A DNA stretch of 64,000 nucleotides from Cordia subcordata (lineage: Eukaryota > Streptophyta > Magnoliopsida > Boraginales > Cordiaceae): assembly GCA_028554755.1 (NCBI GenBank), contig JAPTOF010000005.1:3868501-3932500 (forward strand). The letters are read 5' to 3'. Below are positions 35,640-48,737 of this stretch, one piece after another; within the stretch, counting starts at the first letter, position 1, and every line of letters begins with the position of its first letter. The notes under the pieces were generated by a model, which was given only the letters and a program-made list of their open reading frames with translations, searched no databases and had not been told where the DNA came from. Made by a program: the position numbers and the translations under genes.

Positions 35640-36185
35640 TGAATCTCACACGCACGGGGAAAGCAAGATGACCCAACAACATGCACTAAGAGACTCAAAA
35701 ATGCTTAAGTATAGATTCGGATGTTCAAGAAACATTTGGTGACATCCTGACGCGGCACATCCTTAAATGGGGATATTGATATAAGATCGGGGCACTTCTA
35801 TGATGTAATTGTCATAGATGTAGGATTAGGTCCTCCTAGTGCCTTTATCGAGAATCTTCCGATAAGGAATCCTTAGAGTAGTATCAATCGACCACCTGAG
35901 AGACCACCTGATCAGGGTTGCGATATTCGATAACCAGTTGTGCAAAAGTGATCAGGTGATACGTGTCCCCTTCCCTAACCTATAAATAGGACCCTTTAAT
36001 TCCAAATAAGGCAACTCATTCATTCCTACTTTTACTATCTAAAACTTACCCTTTCGAGAAAAACTCTGACTTAGGCATTGGAGGTTCTTTGGCCGGTACC
36101 ACATCGGTGCCTAGCTTTCTTTGTCTTGCAAGTCAAATCCACCGGAATGGTCATCAGAATCCCTTATCTTGTTCATCTCAGGATC
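35640..36185 (+). repeat. LTR-like segment with TATA box
   Basis: Contains CCTATAAATAGGACCC near 35979-35993. About 90 bases later comes TTGGAGGTTCTTTGGCCGGTAC and a CACATCGGTGCC word, a pattern known from LTR 3' ends of plant Tat-type elements. A diverged partner with the same order of motifs lies at 46440-47170. Exact ends are not clear. Confidence 0.5.
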
Positions 36186-37257
36186 ACAAATAAATAATGA
36201 GAAAGGTTCCATTGCAGTCCTAGAATAAAGAGTTTATTTCATGCTGAAATAAAAAAAGAGCATAAAACATTCAATATATCTCAAATCCATGACAAAGTAA
36301 TTAAAAAGATGTTAAAAGAAAGAAAATTTATAGATCTCTAACTTCGAGGGGCTGCTTCTTATGAAAAAGGAGACATAAACTAGGTTTTTATAAGTTTCAA
36401 GCAGCATTTATTTTCCTATTTCTAGGCCTAGGTGCGCAGGTTTTTCCTAGGCAACAAAAAAGTTTGCCTGGGTGAGAAAACACCTAATAGCATTTTTTTC
36501 ATCTCCATTTCATTCTCTTGGGCAAAAGTTGGTCTCTTCTAGGCAAATATCACTTTAAATCCAGCTTTTCTGGGAGTTCTTTAGTTTCACCTAGGTGAAA
36601 ATTAGTGCTGTCTAGGTGAAAGCCTTGTTGTTTGTGCACTTTTTTTCAACTTTTCCATGCTTTTGACAGTTAAAACACCCTGAAAATAGATCTTCCACTT
36701 CCATGGCATCTACCAACTTTCTTTCTACCTAAAATACATTAAAACATGACATGAGTAGATGCTATTCACAGATTTATCAAAAATAAGCATGTAAAGATCC
36801 AATTTCATATAGAAAACGCCAAAATCTTGTGCAAAATAACCACAAAACAACTCTATTTCATAGGGTTTTCAGTAGCTCCTAGAAGACATGCTCATGATGG
36901 TCCTGTCCAATGCACGATACAATTGCCAGGAACTAAGTTTGAAAATACCCTCTAATGATTTAGGTAGATCACACTATCAATGAGACTCTTATACTATAGC
37001 TCTATCTTGGTAAAGTGCCCAACACCATTATCTGGCTATGGACTAATTCATGATATATAAAAGCCTAGACTTGGAGCTAATGTGCTTCTGGCCTCATTGT
37101 AGACCCAAGTTATTCGTTTACATCGTTAGACCTTTACACATTGCATCACACATATACACTAAAAAAAATGTATGAAAACATGCTAAAAAATATGTACAAT
37201 AATGAATACCTTGTTCAACATCCATGTACAGGTGGTTTTTAGGACATACAAATCCAA
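36186..37257 (-). repeat. 3' LTR region of minus-strand copia element
   Basis: On the minus strand, TGTTGGATTTGTATGTCCTA starts at about 37257 right after the purine-rich GTGCAAGTGGGAGTT. Blocks at 36890-37030 match the plus-strand LTR at 42660-42790 (for example CTCTACCAAGATAGAGCTATAG versus its counterpart). The left end is uncertain. Positions 36420-36640 repeat CCTAGG and CTAGGTGAAA words. Confidence 0.55.
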
Positions 37258-38650
37258 CAAACTCCCACTTGCACTCAAGATCACTTCCTATAAACCTAAA
37301 ACACATAGACTCTACATGTGTGGCAAATACTCTATCTGGAAGAGTCTTATGGATAGTTCTGTTAAGTTCTCAACTGAAGCCATCTTCTCTATCACTATAT
37401 CACCTCTTTAGAAGAACTTCTACATCAAGTGGTACTTCTTCTGTCTATGCTTGTCCTTATTGTGATTTTTGTGTTCTTTACACTATGAGATACTAGTAAT
37501 GTTATCACAATGCAAAACTATGGGCTTATATACAACTAAGACAACCTCTCGGTCTATAAGGAATTTCTTTAACCATACCACCTCTTTCATAGCCTTAGAT
37601 GCTACTATATATTCTACTTCTATGGTTGGGTTTGCGAATTTTTGCTATACACTCTTCTATGAAATTGTACCTTCTAACAAAGTAAAAACAAAACCAAAAG
37701 TAGATTCCTAGAATCTCTGTCAGACTAGAAATCTAAGTCTGTATAAGCCAATGGTATCAGATCATGAATGTGGTATTCAGTACATAATCTTTCATTCTCC
37801 GAAGATACTTGAATATATGCTTGACCATAGTTTAGTGATTTGGTCCAAGGTTTGATTAATATTTGCTGACCATGCCAACAGCATAACAGATATCTAGTCC
37901 AGTACATAGCATGGTATATATAAGGCTTCACATAGCTGAAGCATATGGAACCTTCTTCATACTTTCCATCTTCTTAGGTATCTAAGAACATTGGTCCTAA
38001 GATAGAGTAACCCCATATCTAAAAGGTAACAAACCCATATTGGAGTTTGCCACATTAAACTTGACGAACAACTTCTAGCATACAAAGCCTAAGATGGTAC
38101 TAGTCTATTATTCTTTTGATCTTCTAGAAGCTTGATCCCCAGTGCTTCTCCTAAGTCCCTCATCTGAAATTAAGAAGATAACCAAACCTTGATGATCGAT
38201 AACATTCCCACATTATTATCTATTGACAAGATGTCATCCATATACAGAACCAAGAAAGCCTTAATGTAATTGTTATCTTTCTTGTACACACATGGTTCAT
38301 TAATATTTTGATCAAATCCAAAAGACTTGACCGCATGATCAAATTTGATGTTCCATGTGCTAAATACTTGCTTAAGTCCATAAATTGACTTCTTAAGCTT
38401 ACTTACTATGTACTCCTAGCTTTAGGTAATGTATCTATCGAGTTGGAACATATAAATGGTCTCAACAAGCTCTCTATTAAGAAAAATTATTTTGACGTCT
38501 ACTTGCCATATCTTATAATCATAATGACATACAACCACGAGGAACATCCTAGTGGATTTTTGCATGGCTACCAGAGAAGGTTTCCTCATAATTAATAGCT
38601 TCTTTCTAGGTATCACCCTTTACTACCAACTAGGCTTTGAAAGTTTTAAC
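37258..38650 (-). pseudogene. Copia reverse transcriptase-RNase H
   Basis: Minus strand: MQKSTRMFLVVVCHYDYKIW followed by QVDVKIIFLNREL near 38470-38565, then the catalytic motif as LYMDDILS near 38230-38255, then MYWTRYLLCCWHG and IKPWTKSLNYGQ near 37840-37910. These are ordered landmarks of the Ty1/copia RVT_2 domain and the connection to RNase H. Multiple breaks. Confidence 0.75.
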
Positions 38651-40160
38651 CTCCCCAACCAGCTCCTTTCTTTCTCTTGTAGACCCACTTACACCATATA
38701 GGTTTTACCCCTTCAAGTTCTTCTACAAGTGCCAAGACACTATTAGCATAGATAGACTCTATGTCAGAATCCATTGCCTTGTGCCACTAGTTAGCATCTA
38801 TGCTGAAAACTGCTTTATTGTAACTGGGATCTTCTACCTAATCCCTTAGAGAAGTAGGAAAGACTCTCTATCATATCTATTAGGTTGTGTAGGGATCCTT
38901 TCATTTAACAATGCTTTGGTGCACTAGTACCAATTGATTATTCTTTCCTTTTCATATCAGAAGATGCCTCAAGAGATTTATCAATAATCTCCTCAAGAGT
39001 AACTCCAAAATTTGGTGCTCTTTGGATCCCACTATCACTTTCCAAATATCTAGCATAAGTGTTAGTACGCATCTTTTGCTCTTTAGACTATAGAAGATCC
39101 CACCTCTAGCTCTGTAAGGATACCTAATAAAGTATCATAACTTTGACCTAGGTTTTAACCTCATAATAGAGCTACTCAGTACATAAGCTAAACAACCCTA
39201 AATATGTATATGACTCAAATTAGATATGTGTCCTATCTACATCTCATACGTGTCCTTAGGCACTGACTTAGATGCACTAAATTTAGAATATATGCCATTG
39301 TATCTTAGGCATACCCCTAAAAGGATTAACGCAATTATGCATGGTCCATCATTGCACCATATCTAAGAGGATACGATTCCTCTTTTCTACAAAATCATTC
39401 TATCGATGAGTGCCTAAAGTAGTCTACTATGCCATAATTCTTTAACGTATAAGATAGTCCTTGAACTCATCTTGAGGTATTTGCCACCATGATTGAATAA
39501 AATGGCCTTGATTTGTTTATCTAATTTTTACTCTATCTCAGTCTTAAACTACTTGAATTTCTCAAAGATTTAGATTTTCGTCACATCGGATGAACATAAA
39601 CATATCTAAAGTATCCATAAATACTTATAACCTCCATGAGATGGTGTACCCATAGAAACCACATACATTAGTGTGTACCAATTCCAAACTTCTTTAGCTC
39701 GTTGTCCCTTAGCAAAAAAAGACCTTATGGTTATCTTCCCCTTTAGACAAGATTCATACTAAGGTAGATCTTCGTAAGCTAATGAGCTTAAGGGCATATC
39801 CTTAACTAACCTTTGAATGCTCTTTAAATTGATATGTCCCAAATGCAAATGGCAAAACGAGTTTTAGTGTTTTCAAGAACCTTTCTTAGGGAAATATACT
39901 CTTTGTGTCATATGTTGCAATATTAGTAAGATATAAATAGAACAAATCATCATGAATTCTACCAGAACATATTATGGTCTTATTTTCACTGATATCAATG
40001 CCAGAATTGGAACACACTGAAAAACCATCCATCATAGCTGACTGATAGATATAAGGTTTTTTAGGCACTTTAGGACATAATAAACATTGTTGAAAGTCAA
40101 ACTCGTATTACATAAGAATGTAGAGAAACACTCTATCAATTACAACAACCCAAGCTTTTG
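38651..40160 (-). pseudogene. Copia integrase region
   Basis: The segment between gag and reverse transcriptase of the same element. The best open piece, 39886-40068, resembles the gag pre-integrase region (IICSGRIHDDLFYLYL). Integrase core sequence to about 38900 is heavily mutated, with stops in every frame. The assignment leans on position and on the few conserved blocks. Confidence 0.55.
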
Positions 40161-41053
40161 CTCCATTGTTGACTCTCAGAGAGAGCTTCCCTCTGCCTAG
40201 CTTTCTTCTTACTTGAAACCCATGCAAAGAATTACAGACATGATTAGTAACTCCTGAATATACAATTCATTAAACTGGTTTCAATGTGAAGCAAAAGGGG
40301 CATGTCTTTTAGCCTAGGGGCCAAGTACTTGGGTAGTCCTTCTTCTAATGGCCTTTCTTTCCACGCTCGAAGCACTTCTCCTTGGGCTTTCTCGTACCAC
40401 CTACTTTAGACCAGGGAACTCTTCTTCTTCCAATCACGCTGCTATTTCCCATTAATCTTGGGCTTTTTCCTTTCCTGCCTTAATGGCTTCATGATCGCCT
40501 TTGCTACCTAGAGATCCTTCATCAACTCCATCAAATATATGCTACACTTGCCTATGTTGTAATTGAGCTTGAATTGGTTAAATAATTATGGGAGAGTCTC
40601 GAAGATCATGTCTACTTGCAACTGCTCATCAATGTTTGCCCCTAGCATCTAGGTAGTTTTGAAGCAATCTGGCATCTTGAGCACATGCTTTTAGATGGGT
40701 ACTCTCTCTGCCATTCTAGTAATCATGATATTCTCAAAACGGCTTGCTTTGCAGGCCTACTTTGATATGCAACGTAAGAGGTAACAAGGTCATGATCTCC
40801 TTGGTAGTTTCCATATCCCAATGCTTATTTTACAAACATCCAACATGGAGGCCAATATATAGCACTTGGCCATGCTATTAGCCTTCTTCCATTTCTATTG
40901 AGCATCTCCAGTGGCATCTAAAGAGTTTTCCAAAACATACTTGTATTCTTCGAGAGGAAGTAGTGTGTCATGATTCCTTTTCTAATCACAAAATTCAGAC
41001 CAGTGAGACTATGCTTCTCCCAAATTGTAGTTAGTAGACTAAAAGAAGCCATA
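40161..41053 (-). pseudogene. Copia gag
   Basis: Starts at 41053 on the minus strand with MASFSLLTTIWEKHSLTGLN, the usual opening of Tork/Angela-like copia gag. A degraded zinc knuckle (CFERGKKGH, with the second Cys and last Cys changed) lies near 40330-40385. Several stops and shifts. The 5' LTR expected to the right is missing; a gypsy LTR piece begins at 41278 instead. Confidence 0.65.
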
Positions 41054-41277
41054 TTGGATAGCCAACAATAGATCAATATTAATAATATGAGCAATGATAA
41101 ACAAATACAAGGGTAATATGCATGTAATAGTGGAAAACAACATATATCAAGCTTTTTACTTCATTTTTCATTTTGTAGATTAACCTTTAAACTACATTGA
41201 TGTAACTATGCCTTAACGTTATTACTTGAACTTTATTGACAGGATGGCCAAACTAATGAATATCTGAGCTAAGCTTT

Positions 41278-41530
41278 GTGATGTGTGTGATTTGTGTGTG
41301 GTCGTGCATAGCATTTCCATCCATAGTTTAAGGTGTTTTGAGCATATTTAAGTACATTAGAGTAATATTTATACATGATTAAGTAATATGAGGGCATAAG
41401 TAGTTAAGATGCTTAGATACTTCATTTAGCACTTCATTTTGTATCTTAAGTGTGTTCTAGAGTGTTTTAGTGCTTTATCTTGTAGTTGTATTTAAAAGGG
41501 TAAAACTCAAAGGATACAATTGGGTCTACA
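41278..41530 (+). mobile_element. Gypsy LTR 5' end fragment
   Basis: Starts TGATGTGTGTGATTTGTG and continues GGTGTTTTGAGCATATTTAAG, closely parallel to the first 250 bp of the solo LTR at 8104. Only the U3 start remains before copia sequence takes over. Confidence 0.7.
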
Positions 41531-42431
41531 AGAGCATAATGGAGCCAATGGGAAGGTTGAAGCCTTTGTAGTAAGGCTGGATGGTAAAAGGTTGCACATA
41601 GAAAGAAAAGGTTCAATTATGAAGAAACCTTTTATCTCAAAGCCATGCTAGAATCTGTTAGGTTACTACATAGCCATCACTCATCAGTGTGATAATGAGA
41701 TATGATAGATGATTGTCAAGATATCTTTTCTGGATAGGAAAAGGTTTAACGAGGACATCTAGATCATAACTAGACAAGTACTTTGCTGAAGATAGCATCA
41801 CATGGCTTATACAACTCAAGGGGTCCTCTTAAGGGCCTGAGTAAACATCTAGGAGATGGTATCAAGTCTAATCAGGAGAAACAAGAGTTTGTTTTGGATC
41901 AAGATATTGATGAACCATGGGTGTACAAAGCAGATAATAGGAATACAGTAAATGCTAACTTTATCATAAGTTTCTCCATTAAATTGGTCATGGTGGAGAT
42001 AAACATGGAATTTTCCAAAGGGAGTGTTTTTACCTTTTAGCCTTTAGAATATCTTTATCTAGGACTATCCAATGCCCAGATAGATAAAGAAGATGTTTAA
42101 AGTTTTTTGTGCTGTAGTAGTAGGAGCTTTACAAACCATATGCTGAATAGTAGACCTAGATATGCGCTTTACTATGAGCATGGATAGCAGATATTAATTG
42201 GATAATGGATAGAAATCCCTGAGTGAGTGGATTTGCACATGTCCTAGTATCTTTTAGAGAATGAAAGATTGTGTATGCTAAGACATTAGGAGATAGATCG
42301 GATGACCTTGAAATGAAAACCATGTATACCCATAAGATATGACTTTTTGGCTAAAGTGCTTACCACATAGATAGAGTCTTTTAAGGAACACAATTTGGTG
42401 GCTGTGATCTTTAGTGAAAGTGGGAGTATGT
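41531..42431 (+). pseudogene. Copia reverse transcriptase fragment, plus strand
   Basis: Broken copy of the RVT_2 domain: HGLYNSRGPLKGLSKHLGD (corresponding to the YGLKQA region) near 41800-41850, then DQDIDEPWVYKADN near 41900-41940, and a degraded RNase H-ward tail. It ends with the purine-rich GTGAAAGTGGGAGTA at 42415-42429, directly before an LTR start. The TGTATGCCCTA words show the same family as the minus-strand copia element. Confidence 0.65.
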
Positions 42432-44530
42432 CAAGAATGTATGCCCTAAAGACTATAAGTACATGATATTTGTTGAATATTAGACATAATATAATTTTTG
42501 TTAATATAATTGAGTTTTGCACACTATATTCTCTCTATTGTGCATTGATGCAATATGTAAAGTTCCAAATGAAGGACTTCGATGCACAGCAAGACTGGAT
42601 GTATAGTAGGTCTAGGTGTAGTCTTAGTGATGTTATAAACAAGCCCATAACTAAATGATAGTGCTGGGCACTCTACCAGGATAAGGTTATAGTGAGCAAG
42701 TCTCTTTGTAAGGGTGACCTACCTAGGTTGTTGGAGGTCTTTCTAGACTTGTCTCTCTATTGCATGTGTCATGCATTAGATCAGACCACTAAGACTTAGG
42801 TTTCTAGTAATCGTACTATAAAAGTTAGAAAATATAATACTCATTACAACTAAGTGGCCAATGCTCTCAATCTTGACCTTATGTGGATAAACTAACGAAG
42901 TCACGGTTCAGCACTTTGATCCACTATTAGTGAGGCCTTGCTTGGCTAGGGTTAACAACTCAATGTGTTGGGTGTTGAGTTTTGATGAGTTAGGATATAC
43001 ATATACAACAATAGATTCTATGGCCCTCTTGGACTTATCCGTATGATCATCTAAATTTGGATCTAGTTGTATAACCCTTTGAGGGTGTATCAGTCATTTC
43101 ACTTGTGGGTCGTTCCCAAGATCAACGTAGTATGACAAGAAGATGATTGATATGTTTCGGACTAGCTATTCCAAGGCTTAGAAGTAGTTAAGGAAGTAAG
43201 GATACAGTTAAAGGACCAACCTAGACTACGGGCATACATAGAAGGGTATTTTGGTCATTTTACTTAGTAGGTCAAAGACAAAGGTCATACGTTGATGTGA
43301 CAAGCTTCTGGCGCCCAGTAATTATCCTTAGAGTACATCTTTAGTCTTCTGGTGAAATAGACTAGGGTCAAAATGATCATTATGTCACCTAAGAAGAGGC
43401 AAGGGCATTTTGATCATTTTAGGAGCCAAGGGTAGTTAAGTCTTTTGGTCCCTCTGCTAGTTAAATATTGCTTTAGGCATGAGAAGTCTTTTCTTAAATA
43501 TTTCTTTAACTGGTTGATTGTTAAATGTGTGTTAGCCTAAGAGTTCTAAGTACATTAGGATTCTTGGCAATAAGAAATAGTTTTTTTCCTTTTTTTCTTA
43601 TTAGTCCAAGATTTAATGCAGATAATTAGAATGTGTCTCAATCTCTTTCCTTAAGCTTTTAGGCATGCAAGGTGTGGCATTCGAGTAAGGTTTGCAAATT
43701 AGGATGAAGTTGCTATATCATACAAGATAATTCAAATATCTTCAACTCCAAGTTTCCTATCTTGGATTATTCAATTTGCCAAGTCGTCTTGTAGAGAGGA
43801 ATCCAATATTGGAAAGAAGAGAGAGAGTGGCACCCTACTTATTCTAGAAGATTTGGTTGGGATTTTAATTCTAGAACATTTGGTCAAAAGTTGGTTTTGA
43901 TTTGAAACTCTTAACACCTAAAGATCTTCTATTTGAATTTAAACTTCTCAAGGCCAAATCTTAGTCTACCTAGGAGTTCTGGTCCTAAGAGAACTCTAGA
44001 GGAAGTGTGGACCAAGGTTGGATAAAGGCAGAGGATTTCACACATTATATCATTATTGAGCGTACATATTTTTCAGCAAGAAAAAGAGAAGGAAAGTCTC
44101 CCTATTCTCTTAATTGCCCAAAGCCAAAAAAGCGTTCAAGAATTCCAAGAATTGAGTTCTTTCACCCATGATTTGGTTCTAGCTTATAGATAACATCCTT
44201 TGGATCATAGTAGAGATGATCAAGAGTGTTTGTGATCATTCTCATAGGTTTCTTGGAGAGGAAAATAAGAAAACATAAGTGATATCGTCTTCCTGTCACT
44301 ATGCGCGCGACTTTTATTACAAGCACGATTGAGTGCTATCCTTTATCGGATTAAGCTAAAATTTTAGGAGGATGTTCGTGACTTCTACAGTTTCAAATCT
44401 AATGGTTGGATTGTCATTTAGAGGTCCAAAAGCCTATCAAACAATTAGCACAAGTTTCTATTTGTTTTTGCTTGAGAGAGGTTACTCTATGCTAGTTATT
44501 TTTCTTTGGTGATCTTGATTGACTATGCAA
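42432..44530 (+). repeat. Copia LTR, plus strand
   Basis: Begins near TGTCAAGAATGTATGCCCTA after the polypurine tract and contains the GCACTCTACCAGGATAAGG block shared with the other copia LTR. The 3' part (43600-44530) has untranslated-leader-like sequence with short direct words. The right end cannot be placed exactly. Confidence 0.5.
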
Positions 44531-46079
44531 GTGTGGTATTATCATATAAAGATTTATTTGGTTTTAAAAATTAAAAATTGACCTAGGGTCAGACTTGCAT
44601 ACTTTTATAGATTCTTCAGAGTAGTCCCAGACAAGCTTTTTACAAGATGCTCTGATCTCAGTGACCCACGAGTTGCTATAAATGCCATGGTCTGGGCCTA
44701 GCGCCACTAATGGACCAAGTCTTTACTCTATTATAAATGATGTTTATAGCTCAACCTGAGTTACAACATCAATTATTAACCATAAAAAACAATACGGTTG
44801 GACCTCTATCTAAACCATAGACTATTAATAATAAGAGGACCAAGTCAAGCCCCCACTTTAGACCTTTGATCTCAACTTCAATAATCACTCTCTTGACCTC
44901 AAAGTAGAGGTGACTAAAGGGCTTACGTAATGAAATGGTCCTACATCCATAAAGAAATTCAAAAGTAAACCAGCCTGGTGGGCTAGGCAAATTTAGTAAA
45001 CCCAATTAATAGAACACCGGCAAGATATGCACAAGACTATAAACATATGCCACCTATTGGTAGACACATAAGCACAAGGATAGGTCACTATCGAGAAACA
45101 TGATTAGCTCCACCCAACCACTTTATAGTTTGACTAACATTAAGGGAGTTCTTGATATGAGTGGATACCGACCCCCAGTTCGTGTATCTTGGGTCCAAGA
45201 AATACTTGACCTGAAAAGGATTCTGGCTCAGCTGGGTCTTGAGATCTTCGCTCGTATGACTCCTGTTTTGTTGGACTCGAGCTCGAGCATCTCAGATAAG
45301 ACCCTAACTAGCCATTAGAAGACATCTAATAGGATTCTATTTCAAACTCCCACATAGATTAAAAAATGAGTCCCCTTATCTGATGGATCTTAGAATTACT
45401 AATCTTATCTAAAGATTTATACTAGATCTAGTCATACCGTATTATTAAGGTGTTTGCTTGAAAAAACTTCAACCAGGTGACATAGCTTTTGCCAAAGCCT
45501 CGGTCAAGTGCCTTTCAAACAAGAAAGTCAAACCTTCTTGCGTCACCTGTGCGGCCTCAGGGTTCTCTCACACAATTTTATGAAAGTGGGTTCTTTTTTC
45601 CTTGCTCAAAACTCTATCGAGGGACTTTTTGAAAGCTGAGATATGGAGTCTTCGATTGTAATCAAACCAAACAAGGATCAAGATGAACACAAATGAAAAT
45701 AAATCACCCATTTTATTACAAATGAAACAAAATTAAAATAGACCCATAACTTATAAAAGAAAAGACTTGCAACAAAAGACCGTCACTTAAGCCAGTTACA
45801 CGAGGAACTTAATTGCAGCGAAATTGATCCTGCCATAAACTGAATTACAGCTAGGAGACTATGAAAACCAAAGCCACAAAGCTAATTGCAACTAAGGGAA
45901 TAAGGCCATAAACCTAATTACAGCAAATCCGTAAACTTAATTATAGCAAAAAAGGGAAAATCTAGGCCGTAAAGCTAATTATAGCAATGGTATTTTTGCT
46001 ATCTCAGCTAAGTATGACTAAGCTACGACATGACTAAGCTAAGGATAAAGCTATGAAGAGCTAAGATAGATGATAATGA
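44531..46079. other. Unassigned retroelement-like sequence
   Basis: No gene I recognise. A richer segment at 45100-45318 is open on plus (VSWVQEILDLKRILAQLGLE) but matches nothing I know. From 45680 to 46000 the words CTAATTACAGC/TTAATTGCAGC recur about every 30-50 bases, possibly the 3' untranslated part of the antisense ORF to the right. Confidence 0.4.
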
Positions 46080-46400
46080 CTGGTGGTTCTGGGGCCCCTT
46101 TCTCTTAATCGTTGTTTAACTTTTATAGATGTTTTTGTCCTGTAATTTCTCAATGACTTCTTTTCTGGAGGTTTCTCTAATTGTTAAGGCTTTTAACAAG
46201 TCCCCTCTTTGGCCTTCACTCTTCAGTTGGAGCCGGACGATCTCATTTGACTTGGTCGCTCTTTATTTATATTTGATCATGCGCATTACACATGTTAACT
46301 TATTCTTCATTTCGAAAGTGGGCCATTGTGTTTCTCCTAGCCATGGGTTTAGCCTTCGAATCTCTTACTTTGCTCATCCTTAAACCCTTCTCCTCAGCCT
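46080..46400 (-). pseudogene. Coiled-coil end of a second antisense gypsy ORF
   Basis: Minus-strand reading gives a charged, heptad-like sequence with stops and shifts (LKAEEKGLRMSKVRDSKAK, later QKRSH and EKGAPEPPVI). This resembles the coiled-coil C-terminus of the Tat-type antisense protein at 32265-33210. Its N-terminal parts are absent because an LTR-like segment starts at about 46440. Confidence 0.4.
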
Positions 46401-46439
46401 TTAGGCCGATGCAGTGTAATTTTTAGATGTAAACATAAG

Positions 46440-47170
46440 GTTATTCTGTAATATCTATTAGGAGTCTCATACATATCTAAATACCATCCCTTATATTATG
46501 TAAATATGGAACAGATCTAAGCTTACATGTATGGTACTTACCCTTATCCAATTTTGTAAAACGTGGCCTATATTCTGAGTACGCGCTTTAAGAATAGGGA
46601 TATTAAGGTTTGACACCTACCTTATTTGTTGTCTTGCCATATCTTTAGTTTTGCCATATTTGTAGTACTACTATATTTGTAATGCTACTATATTTGAAGT
46701 CTCATGTACTCTATAAATAGGAGCTTTACCCGTTGTATTTGGGTGATACAAATAGGTGAGCATAGAGAGTGAAAGACCTTGAGTGTAGAGAGCTCGAGGG
46801 TTAAGGGCTCTCATGCCCAAGCCCTATCTCCATGATTTATTCACTTGGTTTATAGTAGAATTCTTTTGTCTACTAGTAGATGTAGGCAGAAGGCCGAATC
46901 ACGTCAAATATTATGTCGATAGCTTTATCTTTCTCTATTATTTTATTTTTTGTTCAAACACCCTAGTTACCCGACAATTTTAATAATTTAGGCATTCTTT
47001 GCTCCTACTTTTCCTATTTTGCTCGAATTGCATGCTCAACACTAATTTGAGCATTGGATGGTCTTTGGCCGGCATCACATTACTGTCCCAAGATGAATTG
47101 ATCATATTTTTGTTTGTTTTGCAAGTCATATTATGAGGCAGATTCGGGTAAAACTATTGTTGATAATCTT
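46440..47170 (+). repeat. LTR-like segment with TATA box
   Basis: Contains CTCTATAAATAGGAGC near 46709-46724 and, 320 bases on, GAGCATTGGATGGTCTTTGG and CCGGCATCACA. This is the same motif order as 35979-36110, so the two are diverged LTRs of one Tat-like family in plus orientation. Confidence 0.5.
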
Positions 47171-48412
47171 TTTGCATTATCAAAAATATATCCATTCATT
47201 TTCTGAGAGAAAGATAGCAAGATGAGATTTACATATAAATATTTAATCACATAATGAATATAAACTTATTAATGATATCTTTATTAATGAGGGATGAAAA
47301 ATAATATAAAATCCAATAGGTTGTACATAGTTGACATAGGCTGTCCAGGGCGCACAACAGAATATAAAGATGCATGCTCTTAAATTAATGTGATAGGGTT
47401 TAGTACCAAAAAAAGTAACTTAGTAATATAATTAAAATCAATTAAGTGTGATTAGGTTTGTAAATCAAATTGTTAAGTAACTTTTTAAGTAATATATTTA
47501 AAGTTAAGTTATCTAATTATGGTTAAGTTAAAGATTAGGAAGTTAAGTTAGACAAATGAAGCTAGTAATAATATAATTGGAATTATAAAGAGTTTAATAT
47601 AACTAAAATTAGGTTAGTAATGTAACAAGAACCAAGTAATTGTTATTAAAGTAATATCACTAAAGTTAACTAATAAATATATTAATATATTAATAATGAG
47701 TTTATACAAATCTATTATTTATATAATATTTTATCGAATAGGGCCTTGTGGCATCTGATTTCATGATAATTATTACTATTACGTACATTGGTTTGTTAGT
47801 AATTGATTTGAATTTTCTCGCAGATTTCAAGACTAACGATTTGTTTATATTTGAACAATTATTTATTTTGATTTTTCAAGATACCACAGGCATGTTGAGT
47901 GAAATAAAAAGAATCACAATGAGAATTGCTGGTTGATTAGAAGAGGAGCCAAAAATAAAATAAAAAAGTAAAGATTGGACATATGGACGGAAAAAATAAA
48001 AATGGAATTCCACTAGTTATGAAGGAAAAGCGAAAAAGAAAAAATGAGTGATACTGACAAAAATACCTTCTTAATGAGTGATCCTGACAAAAATACCTTC
48101 TTTTCACAAGTTATATAGTAGAAAATGACAAAATTTTTAACTAAAATTGTGTTTTTAGGACACGATCTTAGGATCAATTATGTAAATGATGTGACAAGGT
48201 TGTGCGATGCAAATATCATATATTCAACTCATAGTTTTAATATTTTTATTTTTTAATCATGTCTTCAACTCATGGTTTCACTATTTTTATTTTTTGATAT
48301 CATGTCTTTAAATCATAATATCACTTTTTTTTTTAATTTTTTCTTAAATCACGAGTTCACTTGACATGTAAGTGCTTATTTTTCTCGTGAAAAATGTGGT
48401 AGTCTCAAAATC
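47171..48412. other. AT-rich intergenic DNA
   Basis: Very AT-rich, with many short GTTAAGTAA-type words at 47400-47660. A 24-base sequence around CTGACAAAAATACCTTCTT is repeated in tandem at 48053-48102. No coding sequence is seen. Confidence 0.6.
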
Positions 48413-48712
48413 CTAATATATTATACATACATACATATATACACATACATACATATATACACATACATACATATATACACATCCATACATATATATACAT
48501 ACATACATATATAGATATACATACATATATACATATACATATATATATACATATATACATATACATATATATATATACATATATACATATACATATATGC
48601 ATATACATATATATATATATACATATATACATATACATATATATACATATACATATATATAGTTATATATATATATATATATATATATAACTATATATAT
48701 ATATATATTCCT
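48413..48712. repeat. TA/TACATA microsatellite
   Basis: About 300 bp of TATACATA-type units grading into pure (TA)n, with an inverted stretch ATATAGTTATAT...ATATAACTATAT near 48655-48700. Several overlapping open frames in it are simple-repeat artefacts. It directly abuts the lineage B pararetrovirus insert. Confidence 0.9.
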
Positions 48713-48737
48713 CAGGTATATCTCATTTTATTTTAAT
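48713..48737 (+). other. Short intergenic-region scrap at microsatellite edge
   Basis: CCTCAGGTATATCTCATTTT and the following ATTTT recur in the viral intergenic region at about 53370-53394 (plus) and 50278-50302 (minus). Here it lies in plus orientation and joins the minus-strand movement protein end through a shared AAAATAAA stretch. Confidence 0.75.

Noticed and set aside
48405..48654. Overlapping open frames rich in Tyr, Met and Ile
   Set aside because: They are translations of a TA/TACATA microsatellite; the same holds for 61394-61760.
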